A program made the position numbers and the translations under genes. The notes beneath the pieces were generated by a model. It made no database searches, was not told the origin of the DNA, and saw only the letters and a list, made by a program, of their open reading frames with translations. From Terriglobales bacterium (GTDB taxonomy: Bacteria; Acidobacteriota; Terriglobia; Terriglobales; Acidobacteriaceae): a DNA stretch of 50,399 bases. The DNA is taken from positions 1 to 50,399 of the forward strand of contig JACQDD010000013.1 in NCBI GenBank assembly GCA_016201265.1, read 5' to 3'. Below are positions 1 through 7,490 of this stretch, piece after piece (the stretch's first letter is position 1; every line of letters begins with the position of its first letter).

Positions 1-2
1 GC

Positions 3-575
3 GGCGCCAAAGACGCGAAGGTTGTCGCCGTTAACTACGACGATTTCCAGTGCCCGTTCTGCGCGCGCATGCACTCAGCGCTCTTCCCCACGCTGCTGAA
101 GGAGTACGGCGACCGCGTCCTGTTTATCTACAAGGACTACCCGCTCGACGACATTCATCCCTGGGCGATTCATGCCGCGGTGAATGCGAACTGCCTGGCG
201 GCGCAGAATGCCGACGCCTACTGGGATTTTGCCGACTACGTGCACGGGAATCAAAAAGTAATCACCAATGCGAAGGGCCCCGGCGCGCGGAATGCGACCC
301 TCGACAAACTGGCCACGGCGCAAGGCAGAAAGCACAATCTGGACGCGACCAAGTTGCAGGCCTGTGTCAAGGCGCAGGACGACAAGGCGGTGCGCGCCTC
401 GCAGAAGGAGGGAGAGAAGATCGGCGTGAGCGCGACCCCAGAAATGTTCGTGAATGGCCGGAAGGTAGATGGAGCGCTTCCCATCGAAACCTTGCGAGCC
501 GTGTTCGACAATGCGCTGCGAGACGCGGGCGTCGCTCCTCCGGAGCATAAGTCTGCTTCTGGGGATACCAATTGA
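3..575 (+). CDS. DsbA-family thioredoxin-like protein, 3' part
   Basis: The reading frame is open from base 3, so the 5' end lies outside the window and the ORF-track start at 69 is internal. The visible part begins with a thioredoxin-fold strand followed by CPFC, a CxxC redox centre. It continues through an all-helical insert and the late 'SATPEMFVNGRKV' segment, which carries the cis-proline loop (ATP) typical of DsbA/DsbG/Thioredoxin_4 proteins. Such proteins form or isomerise disulfides in the periplasm, or act as NhaA-fused or stand-alone thiol oxidoreductases. The signal peptide cannot be seen. The family call is firm; the exact substrate role is unknown. Confidence 0.85.
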   Translation, partial: GAKDAKVVAVNYDDFQCPFCARMHSALFPTLLKEYGDRVLFIYKDYPLDDIHPWAIHAAVNANCLAAQNADAYWDFADYVHGNQKVITNAKGPGARNATLDKLATAQGRKHNLDATKLQACVKAQDDKAVRASQKEGEKIGVSATPEMFVNGRKVDGALPIETLRAVFDNALRDAGVAPPEHKSASGDTN

Positions 576-672
576 GGACGAAGGAGGCAAATTCCCGCAG
601 ATCACGGCGCCGATCTCCCCGGTGGCAGCTGGCGACTGGAAGCGAATCGTCCGCTTCCTGCGAAACAAGAAA

Positions 673-691
673 GCCTCCGCGTAACGGAGGC
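673..691. terminator. Hairpin between convergent genes, likely bidirectional terminator
   Basis: A perfect 7-bp stem GCCTCCG/CGGAGGC with loop CGTAA sits between the ends of the DsbA-like gene (+) and the next gene (-). On the minus strand the stem is followed by TTTCTTG, on the plus strand by TCTTCTG. This fits a weak intrinsic terminator for both genes. Confidence 0.55.
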
Positions 692-722
692 TCTTCTGCA
701 CGAACCAGGAGCGAGAAACTCT

Positions 723-1436
723 CTACTGCGGAGGCTTCGGTGCGGGCTGGGGCGCGGTCTTCGACGGTTTTGCCGGGACTGTTTGCACGCCTTTTTGCCC
801 GGGCCCAATACCGGGCGTGCACTTGGCCGGATGCTTGAATAACGCCGGGTCGGGCAGCTTCAGGCTCACGTTCGTGTACAGGATTTCCAACTTCGGTCCC
901 ACTTTCCCCATTGGACCAGTGGGCTCGACCTCGATCTTGATAGGGAAGTGTTCCAGATCCTCAGCTTCCCAGAGCTTCATTTTGACTACAAAGGGCCGAC
1001 TATCGTTGGGCGTGAACGTGACATTTTCGATGGCGCAGGGGTGTCCGTCCACGGTTTCTTTTTCCGTCGTAAGAGAGCGCTCGACCTTGAAGTCGCGAAA
1101 TGCAGAAAATGGGAAAGTGCCGGCATCAGAAGCGGCAATTTGGGCGCAAGAATGTGGATCCACACCCCAGGTCATCGGGTTCTCCAGATCCACAATGCGA
1201 TAGGAATCCCCGAAATCGACGCGCATCAGCTTTCCGGAACGGTAGATCTTGCGATCGTGATCCCGGCCGATTCCGCCATTGATGGTGGCTGAAAAAGTCT
1301 TAAAGGAATCCAAGGGATTCTTCGACGAGCCGCCAGTGGCAGGCGGAGATGACTTCGCTGGGGTTTGCCCCCGGCCAATGCCGCCCAGCAATATCACCGC
1401 AGACAGCAGCACGAACCCGAATGGTCCCAGCTTCAT
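723..1436 (-). CDS. Secreted protein of unknown function (DUF4412/LolA-like fold possible)
   Basis: I chose the ATG at 1436 over the GTG at 1469 because it gives a compact signal peptide (MKLGPFGFVLLSAVILLGG) and has GGAG about 13 nt upstream. The mature protein starts with a Pro/Ser linker. It then has alternating strands with phrases such as 'GKLMRVDFGDSYRIVDLENP' and 'HPCAIENVTF', which resemble proteins that report on a bound lipid or metal (DUF4412 or LolA-like). A Pro-rich tail closes the protein. No catalytic motif is visible. It is predicted to be periplasmic or secreted; its role is unknown. Confidence 0.7.
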   Translation of the reverse strand: MKLGPFGFVLLSAVILLGGIGRGQTPAKSSPPATGGSSKNPLDSFKTFSATINGGIGRDHDRKIYRSGKLMRVDFGDSYRIVDLENPMTWGVDPHSCAQIAASDAGTFPFSAFRDFKVERSLTTEKETVDGHPCAIENVTFTPNDSRPFVVKMKLWEAEDLEHFPIKIEVEPTGPMGKVGPKLEILYTNVSLKLPDPALFKHPAKCTPGIGPGQKGVQTVPAKPSKTAPQPAPKPPQ

Positions 1437-1464
1437 GAAAAACGAAACTCCGGCAAGAAAGAGA

Positions 1465-1490
1465 GCCACGCCGCTACGCGGCGGCGTGGC
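1465..1490 (-). terminator. Strong hairpin terminator
   Basis: A perfect 10-bp stem GCCACGCCGC/GCGGCGTGGC closes a 6-nt loop. On the minus strand it is followed by TCTCTTTCTT, a pyrimidine tract rich in T. It lies just downstream of the 1508-1972 gene and upstream of the next minus-strand gene, so it separates two transcription units. Confidence 0.6.
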
Positions 1491-1507
1491 CGCTGTGTGA
1501 GTTGAAA

Positions 1508-1972
1508 CTAACGTTGGGCCGCATCCCTTGTACTCCCCTTGGCGTCAGCGCTGGCACCGTTGATCCAGGTACCGTAGTTGACCAAGTAGTTGCCATACAT
1601 ATCTGTGTCCCAATAAATGGTCCACGTGTGGTAATTCTTGTTGACAAGAAGCTGGAATGCGTTGCCCGTGTAGGCGTAGTACGCCGGGCTGTTAAGGGCC
1701 AGGACGGCACCCGACCCGTACTGGTAGTACGAGGATACGGCGAACTTGAAGCCGCCGCCGGGATAGAAGTTTCCGTCACACATAGCGTTGTAATACCATC
1801 CGCCCACAAGGGCCTTTGGCGTGACACCCGGGTTTGAGCTGTACCAATGAACATACGCTACGTTGCAGTAAGGGTTCCCGTTGGTGTCGCGAAGGGTGAA
1901 AGCGTAATCTGTGGCACTGGCGGCCACACTGCAAACCATCAGCAAAGAAAGCACGAACAGCATCTTCTTCAT
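1508..1972 (-). CDS. Small secreted aromatic-rich protein, unknown function
   Basis: The product is 154 aa. The ATG at 1972 has AGGAG about 11 nt upstream. The signal peptide is clear (MKKMLFVLSLLMVCSVAASA, cleavage before TDYAF). The mature domain is unusually rich in Tyr, Trp, Gly and Asn and contains two or three Cys (NPYCNVAYVHWYSS, YNAMCDGNF). This suggests a small beta-sandwich domain, perhaps carbohydrate-binding or surface-exposed. The opening 'FTLRDTNGNPY' resembles Ig-like or carboxypeptidase-regulatory folds. I do not recognise a named family. It is probably a single-gene unit ending at the hairpin at 1465-1490. Confidence 0.65.
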   Translation of the reverse strand: MKKMLFVLSLLMVCSVAASATDYAFTLRDTNGNPYCNVAYVHWYSSNPGVTPKALVGGWYYNAMCDGNFYPGGGFKFAVSSYYQYGSGAVLALNSPAYYAYTGNAFQLLVNKNYHTWTIYWDTDMYGNYLVNYGTWINGASADAKGSTRDAAQR

Positions 1973-2293
1973 CGGAGTGTTCTCCTGGAAGTTAGGGTTT
2001 CACTGACGGGGAAATCTAAAGCTTTGCTTTCGAGGGGCTGGGGGAAAACCCCTTGCGTCTGCAACCTTCGTACAGGCGGATGCAGGAGTCAATACGAGAG
2101 GTGCCTTTGGCCCCGGAAATCTTGAAGAGGAAATTCCCAGAAAGGGAAGGTTCGGTTTTGGAACTTGTCCGGAGCGCAAAAAATTGCAGCTCCGACGGAC
2201 GCAAACACAGTTCCAGGCACAGCAGCGCCCTGCTCGTGCCAAGTTTCCGCCGACAACTCTAGTGGCTGCGCGAGCCCGGTCCAGCGGCGCGCC

Positions 2294-2374
2294 TCAACCC
2301 CGCTTTCTGAACATGCGAACCGCGATGTAGATGGCGAGGACGACAACCACGATCTCGAGCAGACGCACAAGCAT
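2294..2374 (-). CDS. Putative 26-aa single-span membrane protein
   Basis: This sORF is too short for the ORF track, which shows only a longer upstream start. The inner ATG at 2374 is preceded by GGAGG with a 7-nt spacer, the best ribosome site in the spacer. The product is MLVRLLEIVVVVLAIYIAVR plus a basic tail MFRKRG, a textbook single transmembrane helix with a positive C terminus. The composition matches small membrane regulators or toxins, but function cannot be assigned. Confidence 0.4.
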   Translation of the reverse strand: MLVRLLEIVVVVLAIYIAVRMFRKRG

Positions 2375-2553
2375 TTCGCAGCCTCCGAACGCGGCCCTCA
2401 TCATGTCATGGACGCTTGCCCGCGTCCCGAAAATTCTCCAGCATGCCAGAGGGGTGCGGATGGCGCGCTGAGGAAGCAAGCACCCTTCGTAATGTGGAAT
2501 CGGTAACGAGAGGAATCTTGTATCCGAGGAGGGCTTGAACTAAGTTGGCTTGC

Positions 2554-2614
2554 AGCGCGTCTTTTGACGCGCTTATGAGGTATCGGGCGTCCAGCATCGC
2601 CACTCTGGACGCCC
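2554..2614. repeat. Two consecutive hairpins sharing a 3' box
   Basis: The first stem is AGCGCGTC/GACGCGCT with loop TTTT. The second is GGGCGTCCAG/CTGGACGCCC with a 10-nt loop. Both stems are followed by the same CTTATG sequence (GACGCGCTTATG and GACGCCCTTATG), so they look like a diverged tandem duplication. They could be REP-like units or tandem terminators. Only two copies were seen in the window. Confidence 0.45.
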
Positions 2615-2748
2615 TTATGTTTGCGGTCACCACGCCGGTCAGAATGAGATTTTCCCGAGCACGCGAAAAGGCGTCCCTCTGGAAAAGCTGAGGAACGCCC
2701 TCGACTGCAAGTTCGACTATGGCACGCGCAGCCCCGCGCGCCGTCGGT

Positions 2749-3957
2749 TTATGCGTTCAGACTGAGTGAGCTGCTCTGCGCCGGACTGTTTAAGACTGAG
2801 TCAAACAGGTTCAGCACCAGCTGGTAATTGAAGCTCGCCTGGTTGAAATTGATGGAAACTTCTTCGCGAGGGTTCCCATTCTGCCCTTGAATCACGTCGA
2901 TGGTGAGCTGTCCGCCCGAGCCGTGGTCGCCAAAGTTGATCGTGACCTCTTCGGGCGTGCTCGATGGGTTCGGCAGATTCACGATGATTTCCGGCGTGTT
3001 GCCGCTTGGCGTCGTCGATCCCCCCACGTTGATGATGATCTCGGGAGGCCCGACCGGCCCACCTCCTGTACTCGGCGGTCCCTGCGGCGGTGGCACCGGC
3101 GTCGGAGGTAGCGTTCCTATTGGCGAAGGCGTGGGCGGCAGAGTCGCGATGGGCACCGGAGTCGGTGGGAGGGTTCCCCCTGGTGCTGGTGTCGGCGGAG
3201 TGTTCCCGCCGCTGACGGGAGGAAGGGGACCGCCGAACAGATTGATAATGATTGGCGGCAGCGTGCCAAACCCAACCTGCGTAGCGTGATGGCCGAAGGT
3301 GTCGGCGAGGGCAGTGAAAGCCTGCTGCGCGCCCGCCAGGTCCCCGTTCTGAAGGGCCTGGCCGATGGCCTCGAAGGCCTGTTCGCGATCGGCTCGACGG
3401 AACGGCGTCGAACTGCGGAACGGGCCGTTCTGGCCGAGCGTCACCAGCGCGTCGAAAGCCTGCTGTGCTGCATTCACGTCTCCCGACTGGAGCGCTTGCC
3501 CAAGCTGCTCCAGGCCGGCTTTCCTCTGCGCCCGGAAGCTTTGCAGTTGCTGGTGGATCGAGTCCGCGTCGGAAACGTTCTCGGTCTCGCCGGCACTCTC
3601 ACTGCCGCCCAGGTTCACGATGAATGCGGGAAGATGATGGTCGCCATCTGCGTGATGGCGCCCAAAGGTTTCCTGCAAACTGGCAAATGCCGCCTGCGCC
3701 CCGGCCAGATCGCCTGATTGCAATGCCTGCCCGATGGCATCGAAGTTTGTGGCTCGGTCGGTGCGCGAAAAAGGCTCCGAATTGCTGAATGGCCCGCCCT
3801 GTCCCAGTGAGGCCAGGGCGTCATAAGCCTGCTGCGCCGCGTTCAGATCGCCCGCCTGAAGCGCGCTTCCCAGTTGCCGCAGGTCGGCGCGGCGATCGTG
3901 GTGGAAATTCTGGAGTTCTTGAAAAATCGAGACGTTCGAAACTGCCGGTGTGGACAT
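2749..3957 (-). CDS. Duplicated helical-repeat protein with Pro-rich linker
   Basis: The product is 402 aa and has no signal peptide. The ATG at 3957 has GAGGAG upstream. Residues ~10-110 and ~130-235 are two copies of one unit. Each copy holds two helical hairpins with the signature 'LGxALQxGDxxxAQQAxDAL', a TPR- or Sel1-like look. A Pro/Thr-rich linker follows (~255-305; TLPPTPVP and variants). The C-terminal region has repeated strands 'PEIIINVGG', 'PEIIVNLP' and 'EEVTINFG'. The beginning resembles acidobacterial proteins annotated only as hypothetical. It is probably a cytoplasmic or surface scaffold; function is unknown. Confidence 0.75.
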   Translation of the reverse strand: MSTPAVSNVSIFQELQNFHHDRRADLRQLGSALQAGDLNAAQQAYDALASLGQGGPFSNSEPFSRTDRATNFDAIGQALQSGDLAGAQAAFASLQETFGRHHADGDHHLPAFIVNLGGSESAGETENVSDADSIHQQLQSFRAQRKAGLEQLGQALQSGDVNAAQQAFDALVTLGQNGPFRSSTPFRRADREQAFEAIGQALQNGDLAGAQQAFTALADTFGHHATQVGFGTLPPIIINLFGGPLPPVSGGNTPPTPAPGGTLPPTPVPIATLPPTPSPIGTLPPTPVPPPQGPPSTGGGPVGPPEIIINVGGSTTPSGNTPEIIVNLPNPSSTPEEVTINFGDHGSGGQLTIDVIQGQNGNPREEVSINFNQASFNYQLVLNLFDSVLNSPAQSSSLSLNA

Positions 3958-4157
3958 AGCTCTCTCCTCGCGGGTTCCTCGGTCCGGCAGCGGCCAACGG
4001 CTCGTCTGCCATCCCCGTTAGCTTTATCGGTGGATGGCTCGATAACTTTAGAGGAAGCTACAGGATTACCAACGTACCGAGGCAAGGTGTGCTGAGATGG
4101 GGCTTGCGCCTAGCGAGGGATCTTGCTGACGGCTGAATGCTGACGGCTGGGTTTATC

Positions 4158-4234
4158 TGGCGCGCCCGGAGAGATTCGAACTCCCGACCTACAGCTCCGG
4201 AGGCTGCCGCTCTATCCAGCTGAGCTACGGGCGC
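4158..4234 (-). tRNA. tRNA-Arg (anticodon CCG)
   Basis: On the minus strand the cloverleaf is complete: acceptor GCGCCCG/CGGGCGC, D arm GCTC/GAGC, anticodon stem GCAGC/GCTGT, loop CTCCGGA with anticodon CCG, T arm GGGAG/CTCTC around TTCGAAT, discriminator G and an encoded CCA. It is 77 nt long. It reads CGG arginine codons. It lies downstream of the typA/zinc-ribbon operon in the same direction. Confidence 0.97.
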
Positions 4235-4281
4235 GCACCGATTTCAGTTTACCTGCTTCGCGGATCGCTATCAAACCGCGG

Positions 4282-4515
4282 TCAGCAGCCGTCCACTTTC
4301 CAGAAACGTTCCCGATAATAGCCCAGTTGCAAGACGCGGTTCTTGGGATCATGGCGCTTGCCGCAGTTGGGGCAGGGAATGAAGCTGCGGATATGCGTTC
4401 CCTGGCGGTCGTAATCTTCGGCGACCGCAAAACTGGTGCCGCAACTGCACGGGATAAGAAACATGCGCGGATGTTTCTTCTGCTCTTCACGCTCCTTGGA
4501 GGCGCGCTTCTTCAT
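4282..4515 (-). CDS. Small zinc-ribbon-like protein
   Basis: The product is 77 aa with a Lys/Glu-rich N terminus and then CSCG ... CPNCGKRH, two Cys pairs about 20 residues apart that look like a treble-clef or zinc-ribbon site. Its ATG overlaps the typA stop by one base (TGATG), so it is very likely translated from the typA mRNA by coupling. No specific family is recognised; a nucleic-acid or ribosome-associated role would fit the neighbour but is inference. Confidence 0.75.
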   Translation of the reverse strand: MKKRASKEREEQKKHPRMFLIPCSCGTSFAVAEDYDRQGTHIRSFIPCPNCGKRHDPKNRVLQLGYYRERFWKVDGC

Positions 4516-6338
4516 CAGCTCTCTTGGACCATGACCATCGAACTCTTCTTGCGCCGGTTCGACTGCAAGACTTTCTTTCTCAGGCGCAGCGATTTTGGTG
4601 TGACTTCGACAAACTCGTCATCGGCGATGAACTCAATGGCTTGTTCGAGATTGAGATTACGGTAGGGCACCAGGCGGATGGCTTCGTCGGCGGTGGAGGC
4701 GCGCATGTTGGTCAACTTCTTCTCGCGGACGGCGTTGACATCGAGATCGGTATCCTTCGCGTTCTCGCCAATGATCATGCCCTCGTAGAGTTCAATGCCG
4801 GGGCCGACGAAGAGTTCTCCGCGCTCCTGCAGGCCCCAGAGCGCATAGGCAGTCGAAACGCCGGAGCGGTCGGCAACCAGCACGCCGGTCAGGCGGTGCG
4901 GGATTTCACCTTGCCACTCGGTGTAGCCATCGAAGAGCGCGTTCATGACGATGGTGCCGCGGGTATCGGTGAGCAGCTGGCTGCGCAGGCCGATCAGGCC
5001 ACGGCTGGCCACGCGGAACTCGATGCGGACGCGGCCGTAGCCGTGATTGTGCATGTTCGCGACTTCGCCTTTGCGCGACCCGAGTTGCTCCATGACCACA
5101 CCGACAAATTCTTCGGGGATATCGACGGTGAGGTGCTCGACCGGTTCCATCAGCTTCCCGTCAATGCGTTTGGTGACGATCTCGGGCTTGCCCACCATCA
5201 GCTCGAAGCCCTCGCGGCGCATCATCTCAATCAAGATGGAAAGCTGGAGCTCGCCGCGGCCGAGGACTTTGAACGAATCGGTGCTGCCGGTTTCTTCCAT
5301 GCGCAGCGAGACGTTGGTCAGCAATTCCTTTTCGAGGCGCTCGCGCAGATTGCGGGAGGTGACGTAGTTGCCCTCGCGTCCGCAAAACGGAGAGGTGTTG
5401 ATGGTGAACAGCATGGCAATCGTAGGCTCGTCAATGACGATGGGCGGCAGGGGCGCGGGATGTTCGGCGTCGGTGATGGTTTCGCCGATGGTGATTCCCT
5501 CAACGCCCGCGATGGCGACAATATCTCCCAACATTGTTTCGGTGCTGTCCGTGCGCTTCAGGCCGGAAAAGCTGAAGAGCTTGGTGATTTTTGTTTTGTG
5601 AAACGAGCCGTCACGCTTGGCGATAGCGACGTCTTCGCCGGTCTTCAAGGTTCCAGAAAATACGCGGGCGATGGCCAGCCGGCCGAGGTAATCGCTGTAG
5701 TCGAGGTTGGCGACCAGAATCTGCAGCGTGCCGGTGGCGTCGCCGCGCGGAGCGGGAATAGTGTCGACAATCGCCTCGAAGAGGGGACGCAGGTTCTCGC
5801 CGGCCGCTCCCTGATGGACGGCAGCCGTGCCCGCCTTGGCGTTGGTGTAGAGGACGGGGAAGTCAAGCTGGTCTTCGTGAGCGTCCAGATCGATAAAAAG
5901 GTCGTAGATTTCGTTGAGAACTTCCTGGGGGCGAGCGTCGGCGCGATCAATCTTATTAATGACGACAATCGGTGGCAGGTTGGCTTCCAGCGCCTTGCTG
6001 AGCACGTAACGGGTCTGCGGCAGTGGGCCCTCGCTGGCGTCCACGAGCAGCATCACGCCGTCGACCATCTTGAGGGCGCGCTCGACCTCGCCGCCGAAGT
6101 CGCTGTGGCCGGGCGTATCCACGATATTGATCTTGACGTCGTGATAGAAGATAGCCGTGTTCTTGGCGAGGATGGTGATGCCGCGCTCGCGCTCGAGTTC
6201 GTTGGAGTCCATGACGCGCTCGGCGACGGCCTCGTTCTCGCGGAAGGTGCCACTCTGGCGAAGCATGGCGTCCACCAGCGTGGTCTTGCCGTGGTCCACG
6301 TGGGCGATGATGGCGATGTTGCGGATACTTGGGTTCAG
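4515..6338 (-). CDS. typA: GTP-binding translational factor TypA/BipA, CTG start
   Basis: TypA/BipA is an EF-G-like GTPase that binds the ribosome and helps 50S assembly and stress adaptation. G1 is [10 protein letters not shown]3 is [12 protein letters not shown] and G4 is NKIDR. Domain 2, domain 3 and the BipA C-terminal region ([32 protein letters not shown]-like) follow in order. The ORF-track GTG start would fall inside G1. Upstream, an in-frame TAA lies before any ATG, GTG or TTG, and the only sensible initiator is CTG at 6338. It has AGAGGAG at an 8-nt spacing and yields [20 protein letters not shown]. The resulting 607 aa matches the usual BipA length. It is divergent from the TA-like operon and translationally coupled to the zinc-ribbon gene. 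Confidence 0.95.
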   Translation of the reverse strand: MNPSIRNIAIIAHVDHGKTTLVDAMLRQSGTFRENEAVAERVMDSNELERERGITILAKNTAIFYHDVKINIVDTPGHSDFGGEVERALKMVDGVMLLVDASEGPLPQTRYVLSKALEANLPPIVVINKIDRADARPQEVLNEIYDLFIDLDAHEDQLDFPVLYTNAKAGTAAVHQGAAGENLRPLFEAIVDTIPAPRGDATGTLQILVANLDYSDYLGRLAIARVFSGTLKTGEDVAIAKRDGSFHKTKITKLFSFSGLKRTDSTETMLGDIVAIAGVEGITIGETITDAEHPAPLPPIVIDEPTIAMLFTINTSPFCGREGNYVTSRNLRERLEKELLTNVSLRMEETGSTDSFKVLGRGELQLSILIEMMRREGFELMVGKPEIVTKRIDGKLMEPVEHLTVDIPEEFVGVVMEQLGSRKGEVANMHNHGYGRVRIEFRVASRGLIGLRSQLLTDTRGTIVMNALFDGYTEWQGEIPHRLTGVLVADRSGVSTAYALWGLQERGELFVGPGIELYEGMIIGENAKDTDLDVNAVREKKLTNMRASTADEAIRLVPYRNLNLEQAIEFIADDEFVEVTPKSLRLRKKVLQSNRRKKSSMVMVQES

Positions 6339-6457
6339 GTTGAATACTCCTCTGGGTCTGCCGTTGGGGGCTTATTACTACTTTACTATGGCGGGGAGGT
6401 TCAGGGGGCGCTTGAGCGAGGTAGTGGTAAAAGGTTAAGATCAAAGGAGGTCAGAAC

Positions 6458-6727
6458 ATGCCAACTCTCGATTGGTCCCAATGCCCCGCCGTTGAAAGTG
6501 TGCCGGGAAGGTTAAGCGGCGCATGGGTGTTTCGCGATACCCGTATGCCCGTATCCGCCGTGTTCGAAAACCTGGAAGCTGGTGCCACAGTGGATGAGAT
6601 TGTGGACTGGTTCAGCATTTCTAAGGAGCAGGTAATCGAGGTTCTGGAATTCGCCGCGCGCAGCCTCGCCGCTCCGATTCCGGTCGAGCCAATACCCGCG
6701 TCCGCCCCCGATGCTCGTTCTCTTTGA
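6458..6727 (+). CDS. DUF433 antitoxin-like protein
   Basis: The product is 89 aa. AGGAGGT lies 7 nt before the ATG, one of the best ribosome sites in the window. The core 'GAWVFRDTRMPVSAVFENLEAGATVDEIVDWF' is the DUF433 (PF04255) signature, a short winged-helix-like domain usually found beside DUF5615 PIN-like toxins and thought to be the DNA-binding antitoxin. It overlaps the next gene by 17 nt, typical of a co-translated toxin-antitoxin pair. It is predicted to be autoregulated. Confidence 0.85.
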   Translation: MPTLDWSQCPAVESVPGRLSGAWVFRDTRMPVSAVFENLEAGATVDEIVDWFSISKEQVIEVLEFAARSLAAPIPVEPIPASAPDARSL

Positions 6728-7040
6728 CCACAGCGTACCTGCGCCGTTGGCTCCCCACCTGATCGGCCATGCGATCACAGAGGCAAGAACTCGCGGATGG
6801 GACGCGCTTTCCAACGGCGACTTGCTCGCCGAAGCGGAGCGGGCGGGGTTCCATGTTTTTCTTACCGCTGACAAGAATATCCAATACCAGCAGAATCTTA
6901 CTGGCCGCAAAATAGCCGTTGTGGTGCTGGGCACTCCGCAATGGCCGCTGGTCCGATTGCACACCGCAAAAATTGCGGCGGCGATAAACGCAGCGACGCC
7001 CGGCAGCTATGCTGAAGTTCAGATTCCGTACAAGTCCTGA
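6711..7040 (+). CDS. DUF5615 PIN-like toxin
   Basis: The product is 109 aa. It starts 'MLVLFDHSVPAPLAPHL', contains the central 'HVFLTADKNIQYQQN' and ends in a short hydrophobic strand and helix. This is the DUF5615 (Mut7-C-like, PIN-like) pattern, with an early Asp and a TADxxI acidic strand as candidate metal-binding positions. Family members are predicted RNases paired with DUF433 proteins. The start overlaps the DUF433 gene, and the stop TGA overlaps the ATG of the third gene (TGATG). Biochemical activity is inferred from the family only. Confidence 0.82.
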   Translation: MLVLFDHSVPAPLAPHLIGHAITEARTRGWDALSNGDLLAEAERAGFHVFLTADKNIQYQQNLTGRKIAVVVLGTPQWPLVRLHTAKIAAAINAATPGSYAEVQIPYKS

Positions 7041-7408
7041 TGCGTATCGAAACCATTACCCGCAGGGGCAAGGAATTCGCCGTGATTCCGGTGAAAGACC
7101 TGCAGAAGCTGATGGAAGATGCGGAAATGCTTGCCGACGTGAAGGCCTACGATGCCGCAAAAGCGCGTCTTGAAGATGGCGAGAACGAACTCATACCGCT
7201 GGAGATCACCGAGCGCAGACTGAAGGGAGAGGCCGCGCTCCGTGTTTGGCGTGAGTACGGGAAGCTTACCCAGGAGCGGCTCGCGAAGAAGTCGAAGGTA
7301 TCGCGCGCGCTTGTCGCGGCGATTGAGACCAACCGCAAAGCCGGGTCCGTCCGCACATGGAAGAAGCTGGGCGCTGCGCTGGACGTGGGCTGGGAACAAC
7401 TGGCATGA
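7040..7408 (+). CDS. Phd/RelB-like plus XRE HTH antitoxin-type regulator
   Basis: The product is 122 aa. Residues ~1-60 resemble a Phd/YefM-like dimerisation region (FAVIPVKDLQKLMEDAEMLA, then AYDAAKARLEDGENELIP). Residues ~65-120 are an XRE helix-turn-helix ('WREYGKLTQERLAKKSKVSR ... ETNRKAGSVRTWKKLGAAL'). Proteins of this build normally pair with RelE/HigB-type toxins. Here the partner upstream is instead a DUF433/DUF5615 pair, overlapped by one base, so it may be the transcriptional regulator of that pair or a second antitoxin. Confidence 0.8.
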   Translation: MRIETITRRGKEFAVIPVKDLQKLMEDAEMLADVKAYDAAKARLEDGENELIPLEITERRLKGEAALRVWREYGKLTQERLAKKSKVSRALVAAIETNRKAGSVRTWKKLGAALDVGWEQLA

Positions 7409-7490
7409 CGCCAGCGCCGACTAACCCGGGATGCCGGATGGCTGGCGGCTCCACAGAATTCTTCGGGCCCCAAGTCCGGAAAGGATCCTT

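Larger units (their letters stand above)
1973..2748. other. Gene-poor spacer of about 0.8 kb
   Basis: I find no convincing long gene here. ORF-track entries in this span (for example 2165-2506 + and 2406-2633 -) lack family resemblance, signal peptides or good ribosome sites. The span does hold a stem at about 2167-2200 (GTCC/GGAC and GGAGC/GCTCC arms around GCAAAAAATTGC), a likely 26-aa membrane ORF (2294-2374) and two consecutive hairpins (2554-2614), each listed separately where supportable. Confidence 0.5.

Noticed and set aside
673-691. Attenuator or riboswitch
   Set aside because: Only one stem with a loose pyrimidine tail between convergent genes; a terminator explains it more simply.
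2165-2506. 113-aa plus-strand ORF in the early spacer
   Set aside because: Low-complexity and His/Asp-rich composition, no SD, no recognisable motif; overlaps the better supported minus-strand sORF.
4524-6515. 663-aa plus-strand ORF across typA
   Set aside because: It is antisense to a clearly conserved GTPase, has no SD or domain match, and its composition (Val/Asp/Gly-rich) is the usual shadow of a GC-rich gene.
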